Assembly: GCA_036897095.1 (NCBI GenBank)
Contig: JAYMSP010001618.1
Location: forward strand, 1 to 30,321
Length of the DNA: 30,321 bases
Direction of reading: 5' to 3'
Source of the DNA: Plantago elongata
Lineage: Eukaryota; Streptophyta; Magnoliopsida; Lamiales; Plantaginaceae
The notes under the pieces are model-generated. The model was not told where the DNA came from and searched no databases. It saw only the letters and a program-made list of their open reading frames with translations. The translations under genes and the position numbers were made by a program. Below, piece after piece: positions 10,801 through 22,458 of the stretch (position 1 is the first letter of the stretch; every line of letters begins with the position of its first letter).

Positions 10801-11220
10801 ATAACAATGTTGCATTTTCATTTTTCCTGATAATTTGTGAATTCTCTATTGGTTTGTTTTCGTTCTTGGACATGTTTCCGCACCTGCATTATGCATATAT
10901 TCATGGAAATCCTATAAAGAAAACACTGCAGGTCATAGAAACCTTACACCAAAATTCATTCCTGAAAATAGTTTTGGTATGCAAACATAATTCAGGATTT
11001 ACGGCTAAAAATTGCAGATACACTACAAGTTGGCCAAGAATAGTGCCCCACTAGGTAGAAATGAGCACTTGATCAAGAAGCAGGCATTGTATGAGCCTGC
11101 ATTCATGGTAAGAATCTTATTCACAGCTTAAAAAGAACGGAAAATGGAAGATATCTTCATCGATACAAGTGTATGTAATCAAATGATCAAGTATAAAGAT
11201 TCATGTTCTAACTGGATTCG

Positions 11221-11371
11221 GTGTCCAGTTTCTCCAAACTTACTTCCCTATTGACCGATTTCTCACTAGCTTTTTAGTGTCCAGTTTCTCCAATCTAACT
11301 TCCCTATTGACTCATATCATGTTCTCACCAGGCTAGGTGTCCAGTTTCTCCAATCTAACTTCCCCATTGAC
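11221..11371. repeat. Tandem triplication of the kinase 3' coding end
   Basis: A block of about 35 bases beginning GTGTCCAGTTTCTCCAA and ending TTGAC is present at 11221-11255, 11277-11311 and 11337-11371, with spacings of 56 and 60 bases. The third copy lies inside the coding end of the minus-strand kinase and encodes its last conserved motif ([10 protein letters not shown]). The other two lie at and beyond the stop codon at 11317-11319, in the last coding bases or 3' UTR. Copy 2 would still read [11 protein letters not shown] in the matching frame, while copy 1 has a stop after GK. Confidence 0.8.
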
Positions 11372-14317
11372 CTGTTTCTAAATACCATTTCTCTAAAATC
11401 AAAGCCCTTTCTGCGGCCACTGTGCTCATGTTTTTTCAATTCAGATTCTGCTGATACATACTTCGCCTTCTCACATTCTTCCACAGATACAGGTACACAC
11501 ACTTCTGGAGGTGAGGCTTCACTAATAATACTGCCAAGCATCTCAATTACCTCACTCATTTTAGGCCGTGATTTGGGCTGCTTCATGAGGCATTTGTTGG
11601 CAAGAGATGCGAGCTTCTGAGCTGACTTCATGCAATCTTGTCCTTCAAGTTTTTGGTCTAAGATCAAATGGAACTTTTTTGGATCAGATACATATGGCCT
11701 TACCCAATCCAAGAGTTTCTGCTCGCCTCGTGGCAAGTTTCTTTCAAGCACCCGTCTTCCTGTAATGAGCTCATAAAGAACAACACCAAAGCTCCAAACA
11801 TCACTTTTAGCCGTGAGCCTGCCAGTGTGAACGTACTCTGGTGCTGCATACCCTACGGTTCCAACAACCTGGCAAATAAAGTTCCATGAACAAATTTATC
11901 AAGCACCATTGAATGATTTGAATACATGAAGTAGGTTAATGTTCAATTTTAACTGCCACAGGAATAGCTTAAGATCAGGTCAAAGCAAGTGAAACTTACC
12001 GATGTTGATATATGACCTAGACCAGCAGCTGGACCCTGCCTAGCAAGTCCGAAGTCTGACAATTTTGCATTGAAATCTTCATCCAAAAGAACATTTGAAG
12101 TCTTGAAGTCTCTAAATATCAACTGACATTTAAATGAAGATCAGAATTATAGATAAAAAGCCTGCATCCAATATATGTGAGTATGTGACAATATTCATCC
12201 ACCTTCAGAGTTCCATCCATATTTTTCATATACTCGAAAGCTCAATCATAAATATTCATAACATAATCTCATAGGTACATAACTACATATAGAATTTATT
12301 TCAGTAGTCCTGTGTATAGTTAGTACATAATCTCAAGCTGATCAAATGAAAGGAATCTTTGGTTTCCAAATTAGTTATGTAACGAACCTTGACAGATTTT
12401 CCAAGGTAATAGATCAGTAACTTTAATGAAATGTTGGGCGGGGGTATGAATTTTCCATGGTAAGTTGCGTAACTTTATGATATGTTGAGGGGAGGATATG
12501 AAATCCACCGGGAATCATTATATGTATCCACGAATGATAACTGTTACATCAGTTAGGGCTAGTAATAGTAACTAATAAGAAAAGGAAAGAAAGACTGTTT
12601 ACATTATTACACCGTTCAATGAATCTTCTGGTCAAATCCTCTTTTGTCGATATTTGTGTATCTTTTGTTCCCATTACAAGTTTTAAATTTAGTAGCTCAG
12701 AATTTCCTAATTAACTTCAACACTTTTGGCAAGGGACACCTTTCATAAATTCATGCCAATGCAGAGTTCTGGTATTAGACATTGAGAAATAAAGCAATTT
12801 CATCAATAACCTACCATGACATATCTCATGATCTACCTATTAGGTACCAGTAAATGCAACAGAATGAGAATAGAGATACTACATTGTTTGCACACAAATA
12901 TAACCAAGTACTTTCGAGGTCTCATCACAGACATACATTAGTATTTGTTGGTTCTTCTCCCAAACCCCCTCAATCCATGCCGAATCAGCTAAAATGACAC
13001 AACTAGTGTTAGTAGCGTCAATACCTAGAAGATAAACACATGACAGTTTGTGCATTGCAGATTTGCAATGCAGGAGTACAAATTCATGATAAACATTATG
13101 ACCAGAGATGAGGTCCCTTCTCAATTATTAATTGGCAATGCACATTTGAAAGAAAATAAGAATCACCTGAAATTCCATTTCTTCATGAAGGTATGCCAAA
13201 CCACGTGCTGCATCTTGAGCGATCTTCAACCTCAATAGCCAGGGGAGTGGAGATGCTGATCGGGTCAATAAATGATCCTCCAGGCTGCTATTACGCATAA
13301 GCTCATACACTAATAGCCGTTGAATCCCTCTCTCATCATCATCGGCACAATACCCAATTAACTTAACAAGATTCGGGTGATTTACCACTCCCAGATAGTT
13401 GACCTCATTAATCCACTCTTTGTGCCCCTGATAACTAGAATGTAAAAGATTCCCATAAGATAGCCTCCAAACATACATAAATCCAACTAATGACCTTACA
13501 AAATCACTTAACAAACAAATAAAACTTCGAAATCGAAACTATATAAAATGAACCTTCCTTAGAAATACTACATTAGGACATTGAGCCAGAGAGCAACAAA
13601 ACAAACAGAATCAAATACTAATCAAGTATCTTCACCCCATAGAAATTATACCATGATAGCAAGTATTCTTATTCAGGGAAAAGAGCCAAATGAACCAATT
13701 TCGCATTGTTTTCAATAATTTCTATTAAACAAACAACATGCATTTTAAAGATAAAGATAATCTTATCTAATCCAATGCAGCAACAATCAGCTAGCTCACA
13801 TTCCCAGTTCCACCTCAAAATCTAATCCTATCTCACATTTTATCCACATGAATAAAAAATCATGCACACTTTATTAAAAAAAACGCAACGATAACGAAAC
13901 CCGTGCCTGGAATCCATTCCGGTTGAGCTGCTTGACCGCAACATCCACCAGAGACTCAAACCCCGACTCATGATCCAAAACCTTAACCCGACCCCTAAAC
14001 ACACTCCCGAACCCACCCTCACCGATCATGAGACTCCTGCTAAACCCTCGCGTCGCCGATTTCAGCTCGGAGAAGGTGAAAACTCGCAGATCATTGGCGC
14101 GTCGCTGAGCGAAGAACAAATCCGACGACGAGTACGATTCCGCCCATTCACGCCGCGAATCGGAGTCGAACTCCGACCTGCGCGTGTCTACGTTGGTCGA
14201 CGCGACGCTGAGCGACCGAGCCCACGAGAGCTTGCGCGTGATCACGCCGTCCTGCTCGTCGGCTTCGCCGTCGTTGTCTGACTTTCTGTCTCCGGTGGAG
14301 AAATGGAAGCACTTCAT
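11317..14317 (-). CDS. Receptor-like cytoplasmic kinase RLCK-VII, PCRK1/PBL37-40 type
   Basis: Cytoplasmic Ser/Thr kinase of the clade containing PCRK1/2 and PBL19/20/37-40, which links immune receptors to MAPK cascades. Coding exons on the minus strand are 14317-13907, 13427-13167, 12122-12000 and 11868-11317, giving 448 residues. The start gives [10 protein letters not shown], the MKCF opening typical of this clade; it lacks the MGxC acylation signal of the other kinase here. A Ser/Arg-rich leader runs to ~75, then [16 protein letters not shown] (78-93), glycine loop GEGGFG (99-104), Lys129, HKEW (139-142), FRD (227-229), DFG (247-249), APE (274-276) and a C-terminal [13 protein letters not shown]. 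All catalytic residues are present. The first intron has an unusual donor: the family-matching junction after GFQ gives GC-AG, while a GT six bases on adds two residues. The second intron is over 1 kb. Best guess is a PBL37-like gene. Confidence 0.9.
12397..12501. repeat. Short tandem duplication inside kinase intron 2
   Basis: Two adjacent units begin TTTTCCAAGGTAA (12397) and TTTTCCATGGTAA (12451). Each continues through a GTAACTTTA-TGA motif and a G-rich stretch ending in ATATGAA or GTATGAA. The period is about 54 bases and the copies are clearly diverged. Non-coding. Confidence 0.55.
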
Positions 14318-14490
14318 TGGTGGCGATTGGTGGTTGGATTAATTTGGGGATTTTGGACAAAGAGAAGAAGACATGAGAAGAGTGAAGGAGAAGAGTCAGA
14401 TACAGTAAGAAGGAGAAGAGACATGTAAATGGAATTTGAAAAGTATTAAAGTAGCAAAAATGAAGATTGTTGTTAAATTGATTCAACTCT

Positions 14491-14761
14491 CAATATAGGG
14501 GATTAGGTTATCTGTTTCCAGTTGAAATAATCAAGACAGGGCTACTACTACTACTCTGTTCTGGTTGATCATATTTTGACTCATTTGGTACTAGTAGTAG
14601 TGGTGGTTCTTAAATATTCAAAGTCACATCTTGGGAAAAGCAGCCATGTTTTTTAGTAGGAATTCTCTATTCTAACAATTTATTCCATGAAATTTTATTA
14701 GCTAAACCAATTTAGTGTATAGATAAATATTACGCGCGACAAATTTCCCGCAAAATTGACT
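14491..14761 (-). promoter_or_regulatory. Putative promoter of the minus-strand kinase
   Basis: Read on the minus strand, CCCTATATTG (14500-14491) is a TATA-like site about 175 bases before the ATG at 14317. W-box TTGACT sequences occur on the plus strand at 14576-14581 and 14756-14761. The intervening leader is purine-rich on the plus strand (pyrimidine-rich in the transcript), as common in plant 5' UTRs. Low certainty. Confidence 0.3.
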
Positions 14762-17400
14762 TAAGGTGAGCGTATAAATCTCGGGTCATATTTGATTACG
14801 TAATTACCTAAGTTGTTTCTGTTTCGTTCACGAGGAATTTGTATAATTTAGATAAGTAACTAAGAGACAAAAGTGGTTATATTAACATATAATATGAATG
14901 GCATTACTCAAATTCGTGACAGAAATTTCAGTAAAAATTCATTTATTGGTCTTCATCATTTCGAAATATATAAAACTTTGATGGTGGGACAATAGCTTAA
15001 TGATCTTTAATTTTATTGGCAAGAATGTCGGTGTGAGTGAAGGAATCATAAAATTCAATACCATAATTTACGTTTTACATGATTTGGTCAAGTATGGTAG
15101 CACCAAAATTTAACATTGGTGGGATTATGATTTGCAAGCGCTGTTAACTGCTACAAGTCTACAATGTTGGTACTTTTTGGAAAAAGGTCATCATCATTCA
15201 TATTTATGCATGAGATAAGAGTTAGATTGAGTTATTGTTTGGATTAAGGGTGAGTCCACTCGTGATCGAGTGGGACACAACTCAACTGCCGAGTCACGAG
15301 AAGCCTTTAATCCTTATCTCTTTGCAAAATCATGGTGTGAGTGTCAGTAAGCCTTTTTAGCTGCAAGTTTTAGTCCATTCATCATTCAAATTCAAAGATA
15401 CAGGGTACCAATACATGATATGGCCATGAGAATTGCGAAACATATGACTTACCTAGTAGACACAAGAATGTATTTACCACGTTTCAAGATTTCATAAAAG
15501 TTGATACATTTTCCAATTACCCTTCTACTAAGCAATGCAAAACTGCTAAATATTGAACTTAATCAACATATACATAATGAAAATCGGAGCTAACAACAAC
15601 TCCCACGTGGAGCTGTAACAGTTTTGTTTTTGGAATTGTAAATTACAATTCTCGTATCATTGTGATTTAAAAATTATTATCTCTCAAAAACTTACTCTAT
15701 TATTGTTACATCTTATTCGTAATTTATAATGAATCATTATTATAATATACCATAAATGTTATGTGAAAAATAAATAATAATAAAATGTTTGGTTGTATAC
15801 TATCATTATATATCAATTTTACTATGTGTAAGATATTTACTCAAGGTGACTAATATAGTGGGAAACATGTTTAATGTGTTGTGTAATATCCAAACTATGG
15901 TATCGTCATAAAATCCACGTATCAGATTGGAAAGGTGTTAAAGTATAAGTACATTTAAATTGACATTATAGTATTCCTCGTATAAATATAATCGTAAGAT
16001 ATTTACAAAGTATATAATTTTCCACTAAAATCGAGTTATCTCATTTTGAATAGAGTTTTTGTAGTCAACTTACAGGACAAATTCAACTCGAATTAAAATA
16101 TCTCAATTCAAATTTAAAATCAAACACCCGGTTACTCTCATCTATATACAATGAAACATAATACTATATCTTTATCTAATTTATTATAAAATGACACTGT
16201 AATTCGTTCGTGTGATAGTTGTATATGACATCGCTATCTTTTCTTCCCTAATAAATGTGAAGAGTCATTATATCACTTATATGCAAATGTTTCAATACTT
16301 GTATAACTTACATTTTCAACATTGATGTGATAGCGTATTTCATAGTCGGTATAAGTATCAAAGTATGACAACTTTTTTACTCTCGCACTCTAATACTCGT
16401 ACGGAGTGTATGGACTACAATTATAACTCGGTTTTAACCGAGTTAACATTCATATCCTACGTATCTAGTAATACTGATTATAACCGAGTTCAAATAGTAT
16501 CCGTTTTAAAATCTAATATTCACAACAATGATAATTTCTTCACAACCTAATTTTAATACTCTCACTTATCTATTCCATTTATTACAACAATCCAAACAAG
16601 TTAGAAAAAACTAATCAATAATTCTAAAACAATTTACACGTATGAGTTCCATCTTAAATACCTTATATAAACAATTTTAAATATATAAAAAAAAGTAACT
16701 AGGTCACAACAAACACAATTCTTCACAATTCAAATAAAATTTATTGTTTTTCTTTACTTATCACGTATATCCACAACATGCAACTAATATAGTTAAAATA
16801 TGTTTGACCCATCTAAAAAAGTGGCCCATATGGTGATTTACAATCACAAAGTTCGAACCCATTATCTTATTTCATTGAACTTTAATATCTTATCAATTGA
16901 GATAATAATTACTATAGAATATTAATTAAAAAATTGAGTAAAAAATATTAAAAATTTACATAATTTAATATTTTAATATTATCCATTAAAAATCTGATCA
17001 AATTCGACCAATCGAAAGGTGAAGTTTAGCTCATTCATTCCCATAAATGTCGCATTTCAACTACATTTTGGTGTAGCCGTGAAGGTTGTTTTCCCGCGTA
17101 CTCACTCATGACTCAACTAGCACGAAAGCAAAATTTGAGACACTCACAGACTTGTAAAAACATAATTTGAGCATCCACACTCTCTTTGAGACACTTGCTA
17201 TTCCCACTACTATCTCAACTAGCACTAAAGCTCGCGAGTGTAAACCACGCACTTGTAGAACACGTGATGATGGAAAGTCGAGTTACATGCGTTTCGTACC
17301 ATTCACAATTTTTTGTGCTCAACAACAAAACCTTCTCGTTTTTCCCCTATACTTATCTTCAATTTACTCGAACAGGAAACCTTTTTCTCAAATCGTCCAA
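14762..17400. other. AT-rich intergenic region with small foldback sequences
   Basis: No gene supported. A small foldback lies at about 15213-15325: GAGATAAG near the left end and CTTATCTC near the right, GGATTAAGG and CCTTTAATCC inside, and CCACTCG-TGAT-CGAGTGG at the centre. A perfect AACTCGGTT-TT-AACCGAGTT palindrome lies at 16425-16444, with a third AACCGAGTT at 16482. A copy of a MITE-like sequence lies at 16027-16127. Around 16850 a GTTCGAACCC motif followed by a CAATTGAGAT block resembles the tRNA-derived ends of plant short elements but makes no tRNA fold. Confidence 0.5.
16027..16127. mobile_element. MITE-like foldback, copy related to the one in the TBL intron
   Basis: The right arm (16081-16127) contains AATTCAACTCGAATT, then ATCTCAATTCAAATTTAA and TCAAACA. 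It parallels the right arm at 24331-24380 nearly word for word. The left arm (16027-16059, GAGTTATCTCA followed by a TTGAA-type motif) is a weak inverted match. No coding content. Superfamily not determined. Confidence 0.5.
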
Positions 17401-17406
17401 ATGAAA

Positions 17407-17415
17407 AAACCCTAG
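17407..17415 (+). promoter_or_regulatory. Telo-box in the FDM upstream leader
   Basis: AAACCCTAG is the plant telo-box, common near transcription starts of housekeeping and growth-linked genes. It lies 966 bases before the ATG at 18381. A splice acceptor ending CCACAG at 18373, seven bases before that ATG, implies that the gene has a non-coding first exon near here and a leader intron of several hundred bases. The donor was not fixed. Confidence 0.4.
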
Positions 17416-17628
17416 CATCAAATTCTCAGTAACGGTTCGCTCGATTCCACAACACCTCTTCGCATTTCAGTATACAGTGTACGATCGTCTGTCTCTTCAA
17501 CTTCTTCGCTTGATTTTTTCATTTTGTAACAAGTTTTCTGCTGCTGTTTTTAGCCTTTTGGAGTTTTTGTTGGAGTGATAGCTCAATGTGTATTTTCGCT
17601 GGAGATTAGGCTTGTGTGTTTTCACTTA

Positions 17629-17698
17629 TTGATTGAATCGTGTATGTTGAGTTGTTGACTTCCTAGAAATGTTGTGTTTGATTGAATCGTGTATGTTG
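17629..17698. repeat. 21-base direct repeat in the FDM leader
   Basis: An identical 21-base word starting TTGATTGAATCG and ending TGTATGTTG occurs at 17629-17649 and 17678-17698, 49 bases apart. It lies in the presumed leader intron or 5' UTR of the FDM gene. Confidence 0.75.
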
Positions 17699-17859
17699 TG
17701 CACTTGTGCTGTTAATGGACGGAATGTATGTGTTTTCTGGAGATTAGTTAGTGATATACGAGTCGGAATTGCAGAAAAGGGTATGTGTGTGTGTATGAAC
17801 GTACACTGATAATTCGCTAGTCTGTTCTGTATGTTTTTGTATAAATGAACTTAGCCTTT

Positions 17860-18130
17860 GATGCGGAAATCATCTATTTAAACTAAAGTGTCTGTGTTTG
17901 AGCTTCTCTTTAGATTTGCTTCTCCTGAGTTTGGAACGGCCCTGTCGATATTTAGACGTTTTGTGGTAGTTGTGGATGGTGATTTGTATAAAATGAAATC
18001 AGGCTCTCTGTGCTGAAATCACCCATTCAAACTAAAATATCCATGTTTGAGCTTGTCTTTGGACTTATTTCTCCTTAGCTAGGAATAGCCTTGTCTATAT
18101 ATAGACGTTTTGTGGTAGCTGGGGATGGCA
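17860..18130. repeat. Tandem ~122-bp duplication in the FDM leader intron
   Basis: Units 17860-17981 and 18009-18130 align at an offset of 149 bases. Shared landmarks are GC.GAAATCA, AAACTAAA.T, TGTTTGAGCTT, TCTCCT.AG, a CCTTGTC or CCCTGTC followed by TAGACGTTTTGTGGTAG, and GG.GATGG. Perhaps a fifth to a quarter of positions differ, so the duplication is old. It lies just upstream of the coding exon. Confidence 0.75.
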
Positions 18131-18380
18131 AATGTTCCCTCTGTTTCTAATGTTCTGTCTAGAAATTAGAATAGAATAACAAGCTGCCAATGAATTTATG
18201 TGGATTACTTGAGAAAGAGTGTTTTCACTTGTAGTATCTAGCTTTACTTTTCCTTAATACGTACTGACCTAATCAGCAGTCACATGTCATAAGCAATATA
18301 GGCAGATTATGTGGCTGAGTCAACTGATGATAAGTCAAAGTAATGATGTTTTCTAATTATGTATTGACCACAGGTTTAAG

Positions 18381-21300
18381 ATGTCTCGTAAAAGAGAGAA
18401 GAGTGATAGCAGATATCTTGATGATTTGGTAGATTCCTATTACAAAAAGTTGAGGGATGAAACTGTCAGGATCAGGCGTTCTGGGAAGTATTTCTTCTGC
18501 CCATATTGTGAGGATTTGGAAAGAGATTATGAGTTATCTGAGCTGGATAGGCATGCATCTCGCATTGCTAAAGACTCAAAATCTGCTAGTTTAAGAGACA
18601 AAGCTAAGCATCTTGGGCTGCTTAGGTATTTAGGCCGCTACATGCATACGCACAGGATAGAGCAGCCATATATTCCTAGTAAGAGACATCGTGAATCAGT
18701 AAAGAACGATTCCCAGGACCACAGATCGATTCACACTGCTTCAGTAACTATGGATCATGAAGATGCTGAACCTGGAGAAATAGTTGCAGATGAATATACA
18801 ACTACCAAACTGGTGGATTTAGGCACACAACCAGGAACATGTATCGCTGATTCTACAACATCTGGAGTTAGTGCCAGAACTTCACCGATCAAACGATCAT
18901 CTTCTGGAAAAGGTGATGATGAACTTCTTGTTTGGCCTTGGATGGTAATTGTTGCCAACCTCCCAGTTGAACTAAAGAATGGAAAACATTTTGGTGAAAG
19001 TGGTAAGAAATTGAGAGAGCAGTGGGCTAGTGAAGGATACAACCCTACAAAGGTCCATCCTCTATGGGATCACCGAGGTCACTCTGGGTTCGCAATTGTT
19101 GAATTCAAGAAAGATTGGCAGGGGTATAAGAGTGCTATGGATTTTGAAAAATCTTTCGTATTAGATAATCGTGGAAAAAGGGATTGGCGGCGGATGGCTA
19201 GGCATAAATGTGATAAACTTTATGGCTGGCTTGCCGGCAGAGATGAATATTATGCAGGTGGACTTATTGGAAAACACCTCCAAAAGAATGGAGATCTTAA
19301 GAGTGTCTCTGATATAGAAAAGGAAGATATAAGGAAAGACTCAAAGCTACTATGCAATTTGAATAACATACTGGAGATAAAGAATAAGAAATGTGAAGAG
19401 ATAACAGAAAAAATAAGTAAGACCGAAGTTAATATGAGAAATGTTGTGTTGCAGCAGGAAGAGATGACTCAGAGATACAATGAAGGTACTGTATTTGTTT
19501 ACCTGATGTCCAGTCATGTTTTATTTGCTATTCTTTGTTGTGTTACATATGTGACAGAATATAGAGCTACTGTATTCTTATGAGTTTTAAGAATAACAAT
19601 ATGCTCGTGACTAATTCATATATCGATGGTTCCAAAAGAGATCAAACAAATGCAGGTGAAGGCATCTGATCAGCTCCGAAAAATTTCCGAGGAACATGAA
19701 AGAAGTAGAGTGAATCTGGAGGCTAAGAAGCAAGATCTGAAGTTAAGGGAGAGAGAACTACTACAGCGTGAAGCTCTAAACGAGAGGGAACAGAGAAAGC
19801 TAGATACTCAAAAGCAAATGGTATTGACTTTACTCGTTTTTTTTCTTTATAACATAATTTGCACTTCAGTAAACTATCTGCTTGAATTGGAATGGGGAGG
19901 GAAATGTTTTTTGGAGGCAAGGCTATACATGAATTTAGGAGACAGCTTTTGAAGTAGTTTTTAGCCAGAACTAATGTTTAGCGAAAGATTCTAGGATTAC
20001 CCAAGTAGGCAAGGAATGAAGTTTCACCTAATGTTTTGGTCCATAATTAGTTAATTACCAGATGGACAAATAGAACACCGTAAAATCAATATAATGATCC
20101 AATAACTTTCTGCAGAATGAGATGGCAATTATCGAGCAAAGGAAGGCTGATGAAAGAATGCTGAAACTTGCAGAGGATCAAAAGGTCTGTATTTCTGGTT
20201 GCGTTGCATCTTTACCTTGATTGCTAGGTCTATGGAATAATTATGTTAACTCTGGTACGTTATATACATATGGGTAACATCTGCTTGACCCTAAATGACA
20301 GAGACAAAAGGAGAATCTTCACAAACAGATCCTAGAACTTGAAAAAAAGCTTGATCAGAAGCAAGCTCTGGAATTAGAGATACAACGCATGAAAGGTGCT
20401 GTGGAGGTTATGAGGCACATGGGCGATGAAGGAGATATGGAAGATAAGAAGAAGCTGGAGTCAGTTGAAAAGGAGCTCAGGGAAAAAGAAGAAGAATTTT
20501 ATGACGTCCAATCCTTGGGTGAAGCTCTTATTATCAAGGAAAGGAATGCAAATGATGAGCTGCAGGATGCTCGGAAAGAATTAATACATGTGAGTTTCTT
20601 TTTATTTTTTTAAACACTTTTAAGATTATAATGCAAAATTCATCTTATACCGCTTTCTCTACAATGACAATATTAGCTGCATTTCCATGTAACGGGTGAT
20701 GCTGACTTTGTTAGTAGCATGTAGAAAGTGAAGAACTGTCGTATTTGTGAGAATATAGTCCAGCCAGTGAGAGGAAACACTCCTTAGTGGGGTTGAGTTT
20801 TTCCTCCACTAGAAGGAGCTAACATTGTAGTTACTAGTTACAACAGTAAAGAACATACACCATGCCTCACATCCACGCTGGAAGTTACATACGGACATAC
20901 TTGTTTTTCTCTGCTCTTCTTTTTTTGCCAAACATGTATTTCCCTCCATCCTCCCTGGAAATGATAAATGTTCCCTGGTATGGACCGCACTAAAGCTTTT
21001 ACCCTCTTACAAATAAAGTTATGCACTGTAAATTTATCATTTTAGGCTTCCTTCCCCACAATAAACTTTTGCTACGCCAATTTATTTTAAGAGTTTTGAG
21101 TTATCACTTCAGATAATGGATTGCTAGATTTCAATTGATGGAGCTTGAAGCTAATACAGAACGAAAAAAGGAAATCATGTTGCATATATGGGTAGACATT
21201 TTTGCAATACTATCTACATTTAGTGAGAATATTTTAGTGACGTGGAATAAAAAACAAAGCGAAAAACAGCAAACGAAAAAATTCAAATTGTGAGGGAATG

Positions 21301-22458
21301 ATTGATTCACTATTTATGATTCAAAACTGGCGTCCACTGAATTGAAGAGTATTAATCTGAATCCTTATTCATTTAATGACAATCCCTTTCCATGCAGAAG
21401 TTGTCTGGTAGCCGTGCCTACATTCGTGTCAAGAGAATGGGCGATCTTGATGGAAAGCCTTTTTTGGCAGCTTTAAAGAGCAAGTATGCTAGTGAAGAGG
21501 CGGCAATAGTCGAGGCGATGGAAAAGACTTCCCTATGGGATGATCACCTCAGAGATCCAAGCTGGCATCCGTATAAGGTGGTCAAGGTGAATGAAGGACA
21601 TCAGGTATGGTTTTCCATATGCATGAGTCATGAATTCACTGAACATGTGGCGTTTCTTGTGTTTTACGCTCTTGCCCATATTCCACTTTAGTTTCAGTCT
21701 TACTCTTAATCTACATAGTTGTAGAATTGAAGTGTTTTATGCACTTTGTATTCATGAATTGCCATTCTCTACTTCTACATTATCTCAGTAGTGCTCATTC
21801 TGATAATGCTGCTTCTGTGTGGTCGAGTGTATGTTTTCCATTCTTATAGCCAGTGGTTGAGTTAGAACCTTTGCAGAATACTGAAGTTGCCTCATAAACT
21901 AATTACCTGATGATTCTAATAAGATAGCTAGGCCTGGTAAGCACAGCACCCATGGACATGGTGAACTGGTTGATAACCTAAATTCATAATTGGACAGTTC
22001 CTTGTGGATGCTAATATGAAATCAATAACGTGCATTTTTAGGGAGCAAGAGATGATGCATTTTTTTTATTTGGGCTAATTACTTCAGTTACTTATGCATG
22101 TTACTTGACATCTTATCTGGCTCAACTACACAAGACCTTATCAATTTGCATTTTGTGATGGAACCTCATGATTAAAATTCGGGACCATAATTTATCTCTA
22201 TCTTTTTCTTCTTTTCCATAGGAAATAATTGATGAAAATGATGAAAAGTTGAGGGAACTGAAAAGCGAATTGGGTGAAGATGTGTACAAGGCTGTGGTGC
22301 AGGCTCTTAATGAGTTGAACGAGTATAATGCTAGTGGTAGATATCCAGTGCCAGACCTTTGGAATGCCCGTGAAAATAGGAAAGCATCGCTAACGGAGGG
22401 AATTGAGTATATACTTAAACAGTGGAAGCTCCTTAAATCGAATAGGAGGCGAAATTAG
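18381..22458 (+). CDS. FDM: IDN2/FDM-family zf-XS, XS, coiled-coil, XH protein (RNA-directed DNA methylation)
   Basis: Members of this SGS3-related family (IDN2, FDM1-5) bind double-stranded RNA through the XS domain and act downstream of Pol V transcripts in RNA-directed DNA methylation. Exons are 18381-19485, 19639-19820, 20116-20184, 20302-20589, 21398-21604 and 22222-22458, all GT-AG, giving 695 residues. Domains: zf-XS about 38-90 (CPYC 40-43, His58, then a KAKHLGLLRYL helix), XS about 183-295 (WPWMVIVANLP, HPLWDHRGHSGFAIVEF, DWQGYKSAM), a long charged coiled coil about 305-548, and XH about 553-690 (VKRMGDLDGKPF, LWDDHLRDPSWHP, DEKLRELKSELGE, ALNELNEYNASGRYPVPDLWN). The XH domain separates it from SGS3, which lacks one. 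The acceptor of exon 2 at 19638 was chosen by frame and family alignment. Which FDM member it is cannot be decided. It converges with the TBL gene. Confidence 0.92.

Noticed and set aside
13970..14281. 103-codon plus-strand frame
   Set aside because: Antisense shadow of kinase exon 1; the kinase reading is conserved and spliced consistently.
16830..16900. tRNA-like GTTCGAACCC block
   Set aside because: No acceptor, D-arm or anticodon pairing; probably a tRNA-derived relic at best.
17167..17415. 82-codon frame upstream of FDM
   Set aside because: Low-information sequence in the promoter or leader, no family match, contains the telo-box.
18755..19042. 95-codon minus-strand frame in FDM exon 1
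   Set aside because: Shadow of the linker and XS coding region.
20782..20820. Foldback CTCCTTAGTGG...CCACTAGAAGGAG in an FDM intron
   Set aside because: Stem is short and imperfect with no relatives seen in the window; not enough to call an element.
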